From contig JAUPFP010000013.1 of NCBI GenBank assembly GCA_036925085.1, positions 124,001 to 188,000 of the forward strand: 64,000 nt of DNA, written 5' to 3'. A program made the position numbers and the translations under genes. Shown one piece after another: positions 20,650 through 31,760 of this stretch (position 1 is the first letter of the stretch; each line of letters opens with the position of its first letter). Source of the stretch: Brachycybe producta (taxonomy: Eukaryota; Arthropoda; Diplopoda; Playtdesmida; Andrognathidae). The notes under the pieces were generated by a model that saw nothing but the letters and a program-made list of their open reading frames with translations, was not told the DNA's origin and searched no databases.

Positions 20650-21500
20650 GGCTAAGTGCTGAAAGTGAAATACCAGAGACATTATTGTTCTTTAAGGCCA
20701 TCCCCATGCAACCACCTCTGAGCGCTCTATAAGCTTATTATCTCAAACGTCAGATGATGTCGTGGAACACATATAGCCTAAAGTTACTAGAATATGCCAC
20801 TAAGCCCTTTTATTATAGGACCCTTTTTATTTGTGGTGCCTCCCTTTATTTTGTGCACTAAGCACGTGCTTATATTGTTTAATGGTTAATCCGGGACTGG
20901 AATGTGCATGTTCATAATAAACATGTCAGTGTTTTCAATAGTGACAGTTCATTTAGTGGACCAGCAATATATTCAATAATCACTGTGGCAAACACATAGT
21001 TATGCATGCAGGGTATTTCTGTGTTTCAATTGCACGAATTTCATGTAAATATTTTGACAGGTGCACGTAATAATGTTCTTGTGTCATTTATCATCCTTAC
21101 TTGTATCATTTCACCCACTGAAGTTCCATAGAGATAGGATTTACCATACTATCCCAATGAAATACCCACACACCTCACATGCAAGTCGAGTTTGCCAAAA
21201 TGTGGACGTTTCCAAGGTGCTTCTTAGGATGGCCCTAGGGTATATTAACTGCACATGACTATTGACACAAATATACTCGAGCATGTAACTAGGAAAACTG
21301 CGCTATTTTACTAGGGGATGACGTGTACAAGTCTTGGACCTACCTAAGCGGTGACAGATGCAGATACAGTATATTGTGCAGTTAAACGTTACGTCTAGGA
21401 CCGCGGCCTTAAATAAACGTTGTAAAAACATAAATATTTTATTAACAAATTTGAACAAAAACCACTTCAATGTATAAGTGTTCAAATAAGTAAAATCAAC
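20650..21500. other. No gene recognised
   Basis: Unique-looking sequence of mixed composition with no domain-bearing ORF, no paired TIR and no RNA gene. Its right end leads into the TATA box and 5' UTR of copy G. Confidence 0.4.
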
Positions 21501-21608
21501 ATCAATTTCTTACAAAATGGAACCCATATTTCATATGTTTCTAACTTTAAACCGAGAAGCAATTAGTAAGTTGTATTTAGATAGAATTACAAGCAAAAAT
21601 ATTTCAAA

Positions 21609-22005
21609 ATGAAATTGTTGACCTTTTTGGCATTTGCCGTTCTCATCGTAGTAAGCATTTCGTAAATTACACTTAACAATTTTATGCATAAAATGCAGGG
21701 TGGCTGATATCTTTGAAAATCATTTAATAAATCCAATATCTTACTTTTCATTTCAAAATTGTCTTCTCGTAAATTTCGACATGCATCTTGACTAGCCTAA
21801 TATTTATGCTAATTGAAATTGTAAAGTATTTCACTGAAAAATTCTAAGTTGTTTCTTTAATCAGATGTTTCAATTTTAAAATTAAACTAATTGTGAATTA
21901 CGTTACTGCCTTCCCTGTTGTAAATTATTAATATTTACTAAAACATACGAATTTGTTAATGAACAGGCGATTTCTCCTGCTGTCATTAAGGATCCACTGA
22001 AGTAA
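21609..22005 (+). pseudogene. Secreted-peptide family copy G (early stop)
   Basis: Exon 1 (21609-21650) encodes MKLLTFLAFAVLIV with a GTAAGC donor. Exon 2 starts at 21967 after an ACAG acceptor and reads AISPAVIKDPLK, then TAA at 22003-22005. Sequence beyond the stop still resembles copy A (AATGAGTTGAGTGGCACC at about 22029). The 26-residue product is little more than a signal peptide. TATA context is kept at about 21518. It is probably a pseudogene, although it could in principle be expressed as a very short peptide. Confidence 0.6.
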
Positions 22006-22009
22006 TTCC

Positions 22010-23860
22010 AACTGAACACGATAGGAACAATGAGTTGAGTGGCACCACTCGGAAACCGTATTCACCCACACCATTTATTAGATTCGGTTGAATGATTTAA
22101 GCGAATCAAACATTGGCACACGGAAATCTTCCGGTAGTTTTATATGGAAGTTTAATTTCAATTAATTTTAATTAATTAATAATTACAAATGCGGGTTTGT
22201 TCTTTAATTCTTTGCAATAATATTAAAACAAATTATTAAAAAAAAACCTATAATGTTGCTGGTGTTTCAGAAATCAAAAGTTTGACGATAAAAATATTAA
22301 TTCTTAAATTAGGCTGCACGTGTGTTAGTTATCACAGCCAAAAAACGTTTATTTCCACCAAAAAAAAAACTTGTTTATTCAAACTCAGCTCATTTCCAAA
22401 GAGCTATTGTTTATTTAAATTAACGATATATAGTTAGCGGTGATAATATTAGGATTTTGAAAACAAAATATTTTATAGCAATAAAAAAATATTTCTAAAA
22501 AAAATTACTTAAAACAGCGACATGAAAACAGTCAATGCCTTCAGACAAGTAAAATTCGGGACAATTAGCATCCCAAACAAAATTTGTCGGGACATCGGGA
22601 CAGAGGTCAGAAAACCATAACGAATGGGGATCACAATTTGTACACCAAGAAATAATACTCATTTATGTATCCTGCTTATTAAATAAAATATGAAGTTAAA
22701 AAAAAACTACAAACAAATTAATAAAAGACATAAAATAAGCCTCGTGTGCGTTTCAAATATTATTTACTACAAAGTAATTACGGAAAATTTACCACAGCTG
22801 AATTAGTTTAGTTGATAATGTAAAAGCAAATTGTTCCTTGTAATTCCAGGTGTCGTAAACTAATGGAAAATTGAAACAATGTGCTAGCTGCAATTGTTTG
22901 CACTTGATTGAAAAAAATGGCAACGTAATCAAATTCAAATGTCCTTTTGCAAAGGTTTGCAAGTCCTTACATACTGTTAAAATAGGCTTGCAAATGGATT
23001 TGAACCCGTTGCGTTCTATGTGCAAAACACAGCACATCTCTCATCGCCTGCGCATTTTCATGTTAAGAGTTGGCTTTTATCGTCTGCTTAAAGTTGAGTC
23101 ATTGTCAAACTACTGTAGACATAAATAAGTTTATTTTGAAAGATTAAACGATTTAACATGAAAATTGCCCTTAACTCAATAAGCTAACCTTCTTGTTTCA
23201 AGAGTTCGAGGGATGTTTACTTTGTATTAATTTCAAAACATATCTAAGTCTGTGTGCTGAGGGATCTGTGCAATTGAGGTTTTCCGGCTACAAGTAGCCT
23301 TTTTCAAAACAAGCTAAAGAATTAGTTCATTGAAGTTTTATTTCAACGAACTTAGAGACCATTACCCCAGGGTTTTTTGTTGAAATATCGTCTAGACTTA
23401 CCCAACAATTGCTAAAATAATTTTAAAATTAAAACTAAGACTTTAAAGTTATAAAAAAACTTAAAAATGAAGTGACTTTTCCTGAGTCACCAAACGACGC
23501 CATTTTAAATTTCCAAAAACGAAAGTCTCTCCCCCTTTATGTGGCAAAGGTTGTCACCTCAAATTTCCACAATTCCTTAATCTAATACATGTATTCCCAT
23601 GTTATATTCAACTCAATACAACTTTCACATCAAGTGGAAGATATCATCGAGTGGAGATAATTCCAATATTAAATTAAATCCATAGTACTTTGAAATGAAT
23701 AGGAAATACATGTATTTGAACGCAGAATATTCTCGAAGTAGAGACAATATGTATTATTTTATATCGCTTCATAATGTATCGCATTATCTTATAATATAAA
23801 CCAGTTTAATCACCAAAGAAAGTTTTTTTTCTTCGCAAACACCTCTGGGAGGTGTAGTCA
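22010..23860. other. AT-rich sequence, no gene recognised
   Basis: The first 250 bp are the degenerate 3' UTR of copy G. The rest is AT-rich with poly-A tracts and scattered short open frames lacking domains or splice support. Confidence 0.4.
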
Positions 23861-23869
23861 TCGCTGCCT

Positions 23870-24160
23870 CTTTAAATTGTGGGAACTCGGGAGTCCCATC
23901 TACACGGAAACCCCAAAAAAACACGAATCAACAATGCCAGGGAGTCCGACTCCAACCAGAAGCGAAGGCGCAACCAAGGGCCGTGCATCCAGGTCAACCA
24001 GTAGACCTGGATCACCCGGCAGGTCACAAAGCCCGAGCGCAAAACATGTGGAGTGTCGCATGATCCGAACTTAACCGGCCGGTCTGGGACCAGCTACCCA
24101 ACAAAGAGACAGTCAAAACAAAGAACCGCCTGGACAGGGTCCAGGCATGTTACAATTTCA
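23870..24160 (+). pseudogene. GC-rich coding-like fragment, possibly retroelement-derived
   Basis: An abrupt GC-rich island in AT-rich surroundings. One frame from 23934 reads MPGSPTPTRSEGATKGRASR and continues Ser/Pro/Arg-rich to 24074. Another reads RPVWDQLPNKETVKTKNRLD further on. The composition and frame switch suggest a broken ORF1/gag-like fragment, but I recognise no domain. Confidence 0.25.
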
Positions 24161-24349
24161 AAATCGCGAATTTCTAACTCCTATGTTAAAACATTATAGT
24201 CTATTACACTAGCAACATATGATGCAATTCAACTTGCAATGCCACTTGTGATTTGATTTGCAACTAGAACTTTGTAATAAACTTCTATTATCACACTATG
24301 CAACCTAGTTGCCAATCAAGTTTTCAAAACTTCGTTTATGTCAAGGGGC

Positions 24350-24480
24350 CGACATTCGGGTGAATCTCGTACGGTATCGGAAGCCATTTTACTTTTAATC
24401 CGCGTTTTACTGAATTTTAAAATTTTAATTCTATTCTGGATATCCAGTAAAATGCAGCTAAAAAGTAAAATGACCTTCCA
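24350..24480. repeat. Dispersed repeat GTGAATCTCGTAC...AGTAAAAT, copy 1
   Basis: GGTGAATCTCGTACGGTAT, CGCGTTTTACTG and AAAAAGTAAAA blocks match 48102-48220 in the same order. TTTTACTTTT near the left and AAAAGTAAAA near the right are inverted, so the unit can fold back. Probably a small MITE. Confidence 0.4.
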
Positions 24481-24499
24481 CCCACACGATTTGCAGTGA

Positions 24500-24905
24500 A
24501 TCTTAGTGTTTTTAATGTGTTTTATAAACACAAGGCCTTGTGGAAATTTTAAGACAGTTGAATTGTCATCATATTTGAATTGTTAATGTAAAAAAAAATT
24601 ATTATTCGTAATTCCATGTGTCATAACGTTAAAAATGGAGTTAATATGCTGCACTTGTTCACAAACAATATTTTATATGAAGTCATAAATTAATGTGACA
24701 ATGAATGTCACATTTGTTTCATTTCCTGTCAATTCTTTTGTTTTAAATAAACGCTAATTGTTTTAAAAGATAAATATTTTGACAAAATTGATGTTTCTTG
24801 TACCACAGACCAAACTCTCGTACTGTAGTTGCTGTTTTGAGAAAAGATAGAACAAAAAACACCTCAATCAATAAGTGTTCAAATAAGAAAAATCAACATA
24901 AATTT
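24500..24905. other. Upstream region of copy H, no gene
   Basis: AT-rich sequence without a recognised gene. It ends in the conserved CAACATAAATTTCTTATAAAATG promoter context of copy H at about 24895-24916. Confidence 0.4.
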
Positions 24906-25010
24906 CTTATAAAATGAACCCCGTATTTCAAATGCTCATAAGTTTAAACCGAGAACCAAGTTAGTAAGTTATATTCAGACAGCTAGAATTACAAGCAAGA
25001 ATATTTCAAA

Positions 25011-25500
25011 ATGAAATTCTTGACTTTTTTGGTTTTTGCCGTTCTCATCGTAGTAAGTATTTTGTAAATGACGCTTATCAATTTTATGAAATTCAGGGTG
25101 GTTGATATCTTTGAAAATCATTTATTATACCCAATATCTTACTTTTCATTTAAAAATTTTCTCCTCATGGATTTCAATAAGCATCATGATTAGCCTAATA
25201 AAAAATACTAATTGAAATTGCAATGTATTTCACTTTAAAATTCTAAATTGTTCCTTTAATGAAATGTTTCAATTTTTAATTTAAACTAATTATGAATTAA
25301 GTTATTACCACCCTGTTGTAAATTAGATATTCAGTAAAATATATGAATTTGTTAATGAACAGGCAATTTCTTCTGCTATCATCAACGAGGAAGGATCGGA
25401 CAGAAAAGTACGTGGCATAGGATTTTACGTTCACGAAAATGAGTTGACCAGTACCGCTTCGACAGCTCCAGATACCTCTACTCCAATTCTGGATAAATAA
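25011..25500 (+). CDS. Secreted-peptide family copy H (59 aa, two exons)
   Basis: Exon 1 (25011-25052) encodes MKFLTFLVFAVLIV with a GTAAGT donor. Exon 2 (25363-25500) follows ACAG and encodes AISSAIINEEGSDRKVRGIG... to STPILDK and TAA. The signal peptide and INEE are conserved. The RLDRREP segment has become GSDRKVRG, which still holds a basic pair. The tail keeps NELTSTA similar to NELNGTT of copy A and is Thr/Ser/Pro-rich. No cysteine. TATA at 24909-24915, and an AATAAA-type signal near 25640. Gene structure is intact, so probably functional. Family and function unknown. Confidence 0.7.
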
Positions 25501-25916
25501 ATTTAAGCAAATGAAACAGTTGCACACAAACCTCTTCACAATTAACTTTTTTGATTTGCACTTCAAAAGTTTAATTTTCAATCAATTTTAATTAATGATT
25601 ACCTAGATCTTTGGGGTTTGTTCTTTGCCTCTTTTTGCAATAATAATAAAAAATATTGAAAAAAAAAAACTTGTGATGTTTCTGTTGTTTCAGAAATAGA
25701 AAGTTCGAGGTTATTAATATTATTGTTTTTCGTTCAATTTTTAGACCTTTGTTGTATAATTACCAAAAGTCTATTTGTGAATAACAAAAATAAGGCTGAG
25801 AATTTTTGTCTTGACTATGATTCTACTCAGTTTTATGTTTGAAATCCATGCTAACTGATGAATCAAAACACGTCGAAAATTGAAACAAACTTAGGTCTGT
25901 CCAAGCGGTGTCCGAG

Positions 25917-26044
25917 ACTAGCGTTACCAAACTTGGATCAATTCCTGAACAAGTATACTTCATTAGAACTTATAACCATTACGGCTGTACAAGTGCCGAT
26001 GTGGTGTATCAGTCAGAAATTGATCCAAGTTTGGTAATGCTAGT
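25917..26044. mobile_element. MITE with 30-bp TIRs (ACTAGCGTTACCAAACTTGG), copy 1
   Basis: The left arm ACTAGCGTTACCAAACTTGG (continuing ATCAATTCCTG) is mirrored at the right end with few mismatches. The element is 128 bp. A second copy of 119 bp is at 39038-39156. Only the arms and a short middle remain. Confidence 0.75.
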
Positions 26045-26515
26045 CTGTCCTAGTCCAATTTTCTAATCTTAAAATTGTATGCTATTTTGCATATAGAATT
26101 CAGTGAAATTTATCTTTTTCAAGCAAGAGAATGCTGCATTTTTTTTTCTTTAAAAAAAAATTTAAAAACTAAGAATAATAATAAATATGTCAAATGTCAA
26201 ACAATTTAATAAAACTGGCTAATTTAAATTTCCAAAATGGAGCAATTAACATAGAAAACGCGAATGAGGTGATTTGGTGATCATTGCAGAACTTATCAAG
26301 AAGTTTGCACATTATTTAAATTGGTAGTTTAAACAAAGATAATATTCAATAAATAAAGCACTCAGTGGTTAGAAAAAACTTGAAAAGGTAAGAGTTAAAT
26401 GGAACAGTACAAAATTTATGTTCAACTGGAAGCCGACAAAAAGTGATAATAGTTTATTTAATATCTCTGTGCTTATTAAAGTCAAAGGCAAAAAAAATAT
26501 TCACAAGTAATTAGA

Positions 26516-26702
26516 AATCGGGACAAACAGAAGTTGGCTCCGCCCTTTTTATGACGAACGCAACTTCGAATTGGTTGGTTATGTAGTCTGACGTCACATG
26601 CTCCACCCTTTCAACGTCGAACCACACAACAAACCAATTAGAAGTTGCCAGTCGTCATAAAAAGGGCGGAGCAAACTTCTGTTCGTCCCGATTTCTAATT
26701 AC
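26516..26702. mobile_element. Long-TIR foldback MITE (187 bp)
   Basis: Both ends read GTAATTAGAAATCGGGAC when viewed from outside in. The inverted arms extend about 80 bp with few mismatches, including a shared GCTCCGCCCTTTTTATGACG. It is GC-richer than its flanks and contains TGACGTCA in the centre. Confidence 0.75.
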
Positions 26703-26902
26703 CTGTTACAACAACAGCCTTTGTTAAAGATGCAATGGAAAGATAACAAAGGGCAAATGACAAACTAAGGAAAAAGTTATGAAGCACTGAAAAGTTCATG
26801 GCATTCTGGTTGGTGGTCACGACTAGCCATCTGTCCAAGGTTCGCTACTAATACTATTGCTGCTACTCATTTCTGTTTTATCACTACTGTTATCATGCAA
26901 AC

Positions 26903-26983
26903 TGTACCTTTGCAAACAAGGCAGGTTTACCTTTCACTGCTACATGTAGTGAAAGGTAAACCTGCCTTGTTTGCAAAGGTACA
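26903..26983. repeat. Perfect 36-bp inverted repeat with 9-nt loop
   Basis: Arms 26903-26938 and 26948-26983 are exact reverse complements by hand count, separated by GCTACATGT. It could be a very young foldback insertion or the source of a hairpin RNA. No other copy is seen in the window. Confidence 0.75.
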
Positions 26984-26999
26984 CAGGGCTGCCACATGA

Positions 27000-27690
27000 A
27001 CCATCACTGAACAGAACTGATGGCAACAGTGACATGCCAGACAACACCCACTTTAGAGACATCTGAGACTAGACAATCAAATGCAATGGCACTGAATAGA
27101 AGAAGACAGTGCGAGGATGTCATCCATTACACAATTAAACGTTGGCTTTAAAAAAACAAAGTTTGGTATGAATTGCGATGTTGTCAATGCATTTTTATGG
27201 GGAGATGGTGGCACCAACTAGCACATTGGTTCACCAGAAACTTATGCCCAGTGCCCCCTACTCTATGCTATAAAAATCATTATTCAGAATAGTGGTTTTC
27301 AATGACCCACTAAGGAAGATAATAGGCTAATAGCAATAAAATTCAAAACAGTAACAATTAATTGACTCTTTATTCAAAATCCAATTACATAAATCCAATA
27401 ACATAATTACCACACTCAATACTATTTTGTTCAGGTTTGTCAGGTAATTCACAATTAGTTTAATATTTACGAATTGAAACATTTCATTAAAGAAACAATT
27501 TAGTATTTTAAAGTGAAATACAACGCAATTTCAATTAGCATCATTTTTAGGCTAATTATGATGCTTGTTGAAATTCATGAGAATAACATTTTTAAATGAA
27601 AAGTAAGAAAGTCATATTTAATAAATGATTTTCAAAAATATCAGCCACTCTGAATATCATAAAATTGTTAAGCGTAATTTACGAAATTCT
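27000..27690. other. No intact gene; degenerate flank of copy I
   Basis: About 27440-27690 is recognisable as the intron of a minus-strand family copy. To its left, where exon 2 would be, I find no AISAA-type exon. The rest has no recognised feature. Confidence 0.4.
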
Positions 27691-27693
27691 TAC

Positions 27694-27735
27694 TACGATG
27701 AGAACGACAAAAACCAAAAAGGTCAACAATTTCAT
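27694..27735 (-). pseudogene. Secreted-peptide family copy I (exon 1 only)
   Basis: Exon 1 encodes MKLLTFLVFVVLIV and is followed by the donor GTAAGA. Promoter and 5' UTR on the minus strand are conserved up to about 27840. The downstream intron is recognisable, but no exon 2 was found before 27300, so this is an orphan signal exon. It could still act as a leader exon for a distant exon 2 on the minus strand. Confidence 0.55.
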
Positions 27736-29764
27736 TTTGAAATATTTTTCATGCAATTCTGTCTAAATACAACCTATTAATTTGCTTCTCGGTTTAAAGT
27801 TAGACACATTTGAAATATGGGTTCCATTTTATAAGAACTTTGTGTTGATTTTTCTTATTTGAACACTTGAGTAATATTTGTTTGAAATGTTTTTGTTAAA
27901 TTTTATTAATATTTAAATATTTATCTTTTTGTAACAAGTAAGAGGGTATCTGATAAAAAGCAAAATTTTCAGTCGCTTTTAGCATGTTGTGACCATGCAT
28001 GGTCTTTTGGTTGCGACATGGGTTTCCTTATTTTATATCCTTTTGATTTACTTGACTGATTTCAAGGGCATCGACCACAAAAAAGGTTCAATTTTATTAA
28101 CTAAATCCAGTTCTTCAGAAACATCTTTCATATTTAAAACAAATTGTATACACTTCTTAGTATGTTCTTCGGGTATTGTCGTTTATTTGCTAGAGCGATT
28201 TGAGTAACTTTGGAACCGCAAAATTGACCATGTCTCATGGGCCATGACACGTGCAACTCTGCATTATTTAGGCTGGGCTTAAATTAGGCCAAACGAGGCC
28301 AGCTTGTTGCACTTCTATGAGACTCTCTCTACTCTTCTACTCTGGCTTGTGGACTTCATTTTCAAATTTCAATTCAAAAATGTGTTTGTTTCTGAACTCG
28401 TTGTATTTACTTGCATAGAATTATGCGACAATCAAGGTATATAAATAGAGGTAACTCAACTATTACCTCTACATATGGAGCATTCAGTGCCATATACCCG
28501 AATCGGCCGATTATACCTACATCTGCTAGTAAGCCCGCTTTACACGGACCACTATTGAAAACAAAGAAACTGCATTCCACTGGAATAATCTTGATCACCA
28601 TTAACAAACAGGCAGTGTTCCCCACTTGCGGATTCCCCATGAATCAAAATGATCCGTGTGATGCGGACCTTAACAGTTAAATTCCTTCTCCGTCACTCCA
28701 GCAGTGCATTTGAAAATACACACCCTTGTAGTATTGGTAAGACCTCGTAATTTTGTAGTACTTAACTAAGTCATGAATACTCCAAAGATTAAGAAAGGAT
28801 AATATTTTTACTCCCCTTCATTGAAGAGGGAGAGAGGGATGTCAGAATACAACTGGGGTGCAAATTTTAAGACTCACCTAGGGTAGGACTTATTTTAAGT
28901 GTGCATTTTTGGACACAAATTGTGCACTTGCAATTTCAAAGTATGCACTTGGACAATGAAAATTGTGCACACAAAAAAAATTAAATAATTAGATACTTTA
29001 CTACTCATTTTAAAATGTTTCTTGAAGTAATGTTGGATTTTAAGTTAGACACATCCGGGAGTCAAACAGGATGTAAGTAGTCCATAGTTTGTTTTTTTTC
29101 TTTCAAAGTTGGATTTTAAAAAGCTGCAATAGCAAGAAAAAAGTGAGATAATTGAATTATGATTAGCAATTATAATCTATTAATCATAAATAAAAATTGG
29201 GTGTGCACTGTGCACTTGGAAAAATTACTTACAATAAGCCCTAGCTTAGGGCGAAATAAACCATTGCGCCAACGGTCTCTGACCCTCCTTTTTACCTGCT
29301 ACTTGTCAAAACTTTTGGCCCAGAAGAAATTAAATCACGAATGTGGAAGTTTACATGTATGACGATATGTGTTTGATAAGATACTGAATTTACATGTAGG
29401 CCTACACTAATAGAAGCGTTTATATGGCGGCGATACTCGTGGGATACAGTATCGCGATACTGATTTTGAGTATCCTGCGAACTTCGGCCACTGGCGACTT
29501 TTTGTAAAGCTCAACTGACTCGTCATGCACACACGTATCCTTGTGTGAAACCGGCATTAGTCTGCCCGTGCACAGTTTGGTTCGGTTAGGACGGCGATGC
29601 TAACACAAACTTTTTTTTTTAGAAAGATGATTCAAAGTTTAATATGCTTCAATGGATAAAGAAAAGTTTGACACAAAGCACCAGTGAGTACGTGTGTACA
29701 TACCATGTACATACTGAAAATTTAATTAGCTAATCAAAAAGAAATACAAATATAAAAGGGAAGG

Positions 29765-29990
29765 TACATTTGCGTCGCCTTTAGGTGAAGCCTGTGACGT
29801 CAGAAGGATCTACGAAAAATTTAAGATTGTGTCATTTTGTCTGATAAAAAGGGATAATAATAACAATGTTTAATCAAAAGAGTTCTATAGCATTATTTTG
29901 TTATTACTCCTTTTCTGTGTGACAAAGAAGACAATAGTAATTGTTTTGTCAATTCCTCTGACGTCACAAGCTTCATCTAAGGGAGACCCA
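29765..29990. mobile_element. MITE with GTGACGTCAGA-containing inverted ends
   Basis: TTAGGTGAAGCCTGTGACGT at the left is mirrored by TTAGATGAAGCTTGTGACGT read from the right, with weaker pairing outward and inward. Exact ends and target duplication were not fixed. Confidence 0.5.
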
Positions 29991-30713
29991 AGTATAAATT
30001 GAATAAAAAGAACCTTGAAAGAGAGGCTATACACAATTAAACGCTTACTCACCCACAACAATTTTCTCTTTAACATTGAGTTGAGCTGAGCTCTTAAGTA
30101 TGTATTTTTGCAAGGAAGAACACGTCATAAGTAGATTTTACTTAAATATAAAATGGTTCTGTCCTATTTGATTAACTAATGTCCTTGGCACACAGGTGAA
30201 TTTTGAAAGACTCGTCGTTGGTCGCTATAAAAAAAATTGAAGAAAAATTGAGAAATCATTATTTATTATTAGTTATTATGTTATCAGTTAGAAAATTAAA
30301 AAAAAGATGCTCGTTACATACTTGAGCAGTCAAAACTAAATCATGAAAATAACTTTTATAAAATAGTCTCAAATACACCCAAGTTCCATTTAAGCACACG
30401 AACACGTCTTATTAAGGTTTTTTTTTACACATCATGTGAAATGATTACATTATCAGGTCAGGATTAAAGACTATTTCCATACACAATAGGAGTTTCCAAA
30501 TCATGGGGTAATTGTTTTTGTTTTCTAATAAAAAAAACAATCGTTGACAGACGAATTACGTATGATTGATTACGCAATATCCGATCATCTAATGTAATTT
30601 GATTTTTTTTTTCGTTTTCATAATTAGAATTTGTTTAATAAATGATGAGAAAATAAAATTATTGAGAAACAAAAAGCGACTAGAAGAGTGTGATAATCGT
30701 GAATCGAAGCATT

Positions 30714-30881
30714 CGGTGCCATAACTAGGTAGGAGCTCAGGACAATGAAATTTCCAAATGAATTTTTTTTAAGATACCTATTTATAATATTTTCAAGTTT
30801 TAAATTTTTATAACCGTGTTCTGCGGTTGAGATATCGGTGAACCGAGTGTGTTGTCTGGGCCCAGGTTAGTTATGGCACTG
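30714..30881. mobile_element. hAT-type MITE with 8-bp duplication GAAGCATT
   Basis: The element starts CGGTGCCATAACTAG and ends CTAACC-type sequence then GTTATGGCACTG; read from outside, both ends are C(A/G)GTGCCATAACTA. It is flanked by exact GAAGCATT on both sides (30706-30713 and 30882-30889). Size 168 bp, no coding capacity. Confidence 0.75.
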
Positions 30882-31760
30882 GAAGCATTATGTCGAAAAA
30901 AAATTACATAGGAAATCATAGAAATGAATCGGGACCGAGGAAAAAAGAATGCTACCCTACACCCTTTCTATATATTTTAGTAAAAGACTTGGTGCATTGA
31001 TTTTGTACTAAAAGTGGATTTACAGTAGGCGCTACACTGAATTCCATTTCTGTTTCACATCGAAAGTTTTTGAGAAAATCAGTTTATACGAAAAATACAA
31101 TGTGTGTTTTATACTTCTGTCATTTTAGCACACGTATAGTATTGCTAACTATTAAAATATGAAATCAAAAAAAAAAATGGTGATCGAAAGAAGTTGTGAC
31201 ACATAAAATTACAATTCTCATTCATCATCTATCATCTAAGACTAAATGAATAAAATATTAACACAGCTGATTCATAATCGTTGGTTAATTAAGCAAAAAA
31301 AAAATCCAAAGATTTACCTTAGTCATGTTGTATTTGTAATGAGAAAAAGGTAAAAGAAAATGAAACTACTGCAAAACACATGTTCGCAAACAATATGTTT
31401 TTTTAAATGACTGTTCCAGGCCTTTTTTTTTGTTAACTTTTAGTAAATGTGGTTAGTATTTTCATTTAAATCATCAAAACTAACACGAGGAACTGTAATT
31501 AAGTAGACAAAGAGAAGCTTAACGAATAGGAACCACAATGAAATATACAAAGGTAAATATTTTTCAAAGAATTGTTGAAGTTATTACACAAAAGCAATAA
31601 AAAGTTAAACGCCAGACTTATGTAAAAATCAACAATTACATTAGCTAATAGAAATTTAGTATAAAATGAACCAGATATATACAACGATTCTCTAGCTTGA
31701 ATCCAGATCCATCCCAAGTTCATGTACTGAACCAGTACCACACAGTAACATTCATCTAAA

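Larger units (their letters stand above)
27900..31480. other. Intergenic, AT-rich, with scattered MITEs
   Basis: Apart from the elements listed separately (29765-29990 and 30714-30881), I see no gene. An open frame at 28411-28680 (89 codons) has no recognisable domain and no splice or promoter support. Poly-A/T runs are frequent. Confidence 0.35.

Noticed and set aside
28411-28680. 89-codon ORF, possible small gene
   Set aside because: No recognisable domain, no splice sites tied to it and no repeat or promoter evidence, so it is not called as a gene.
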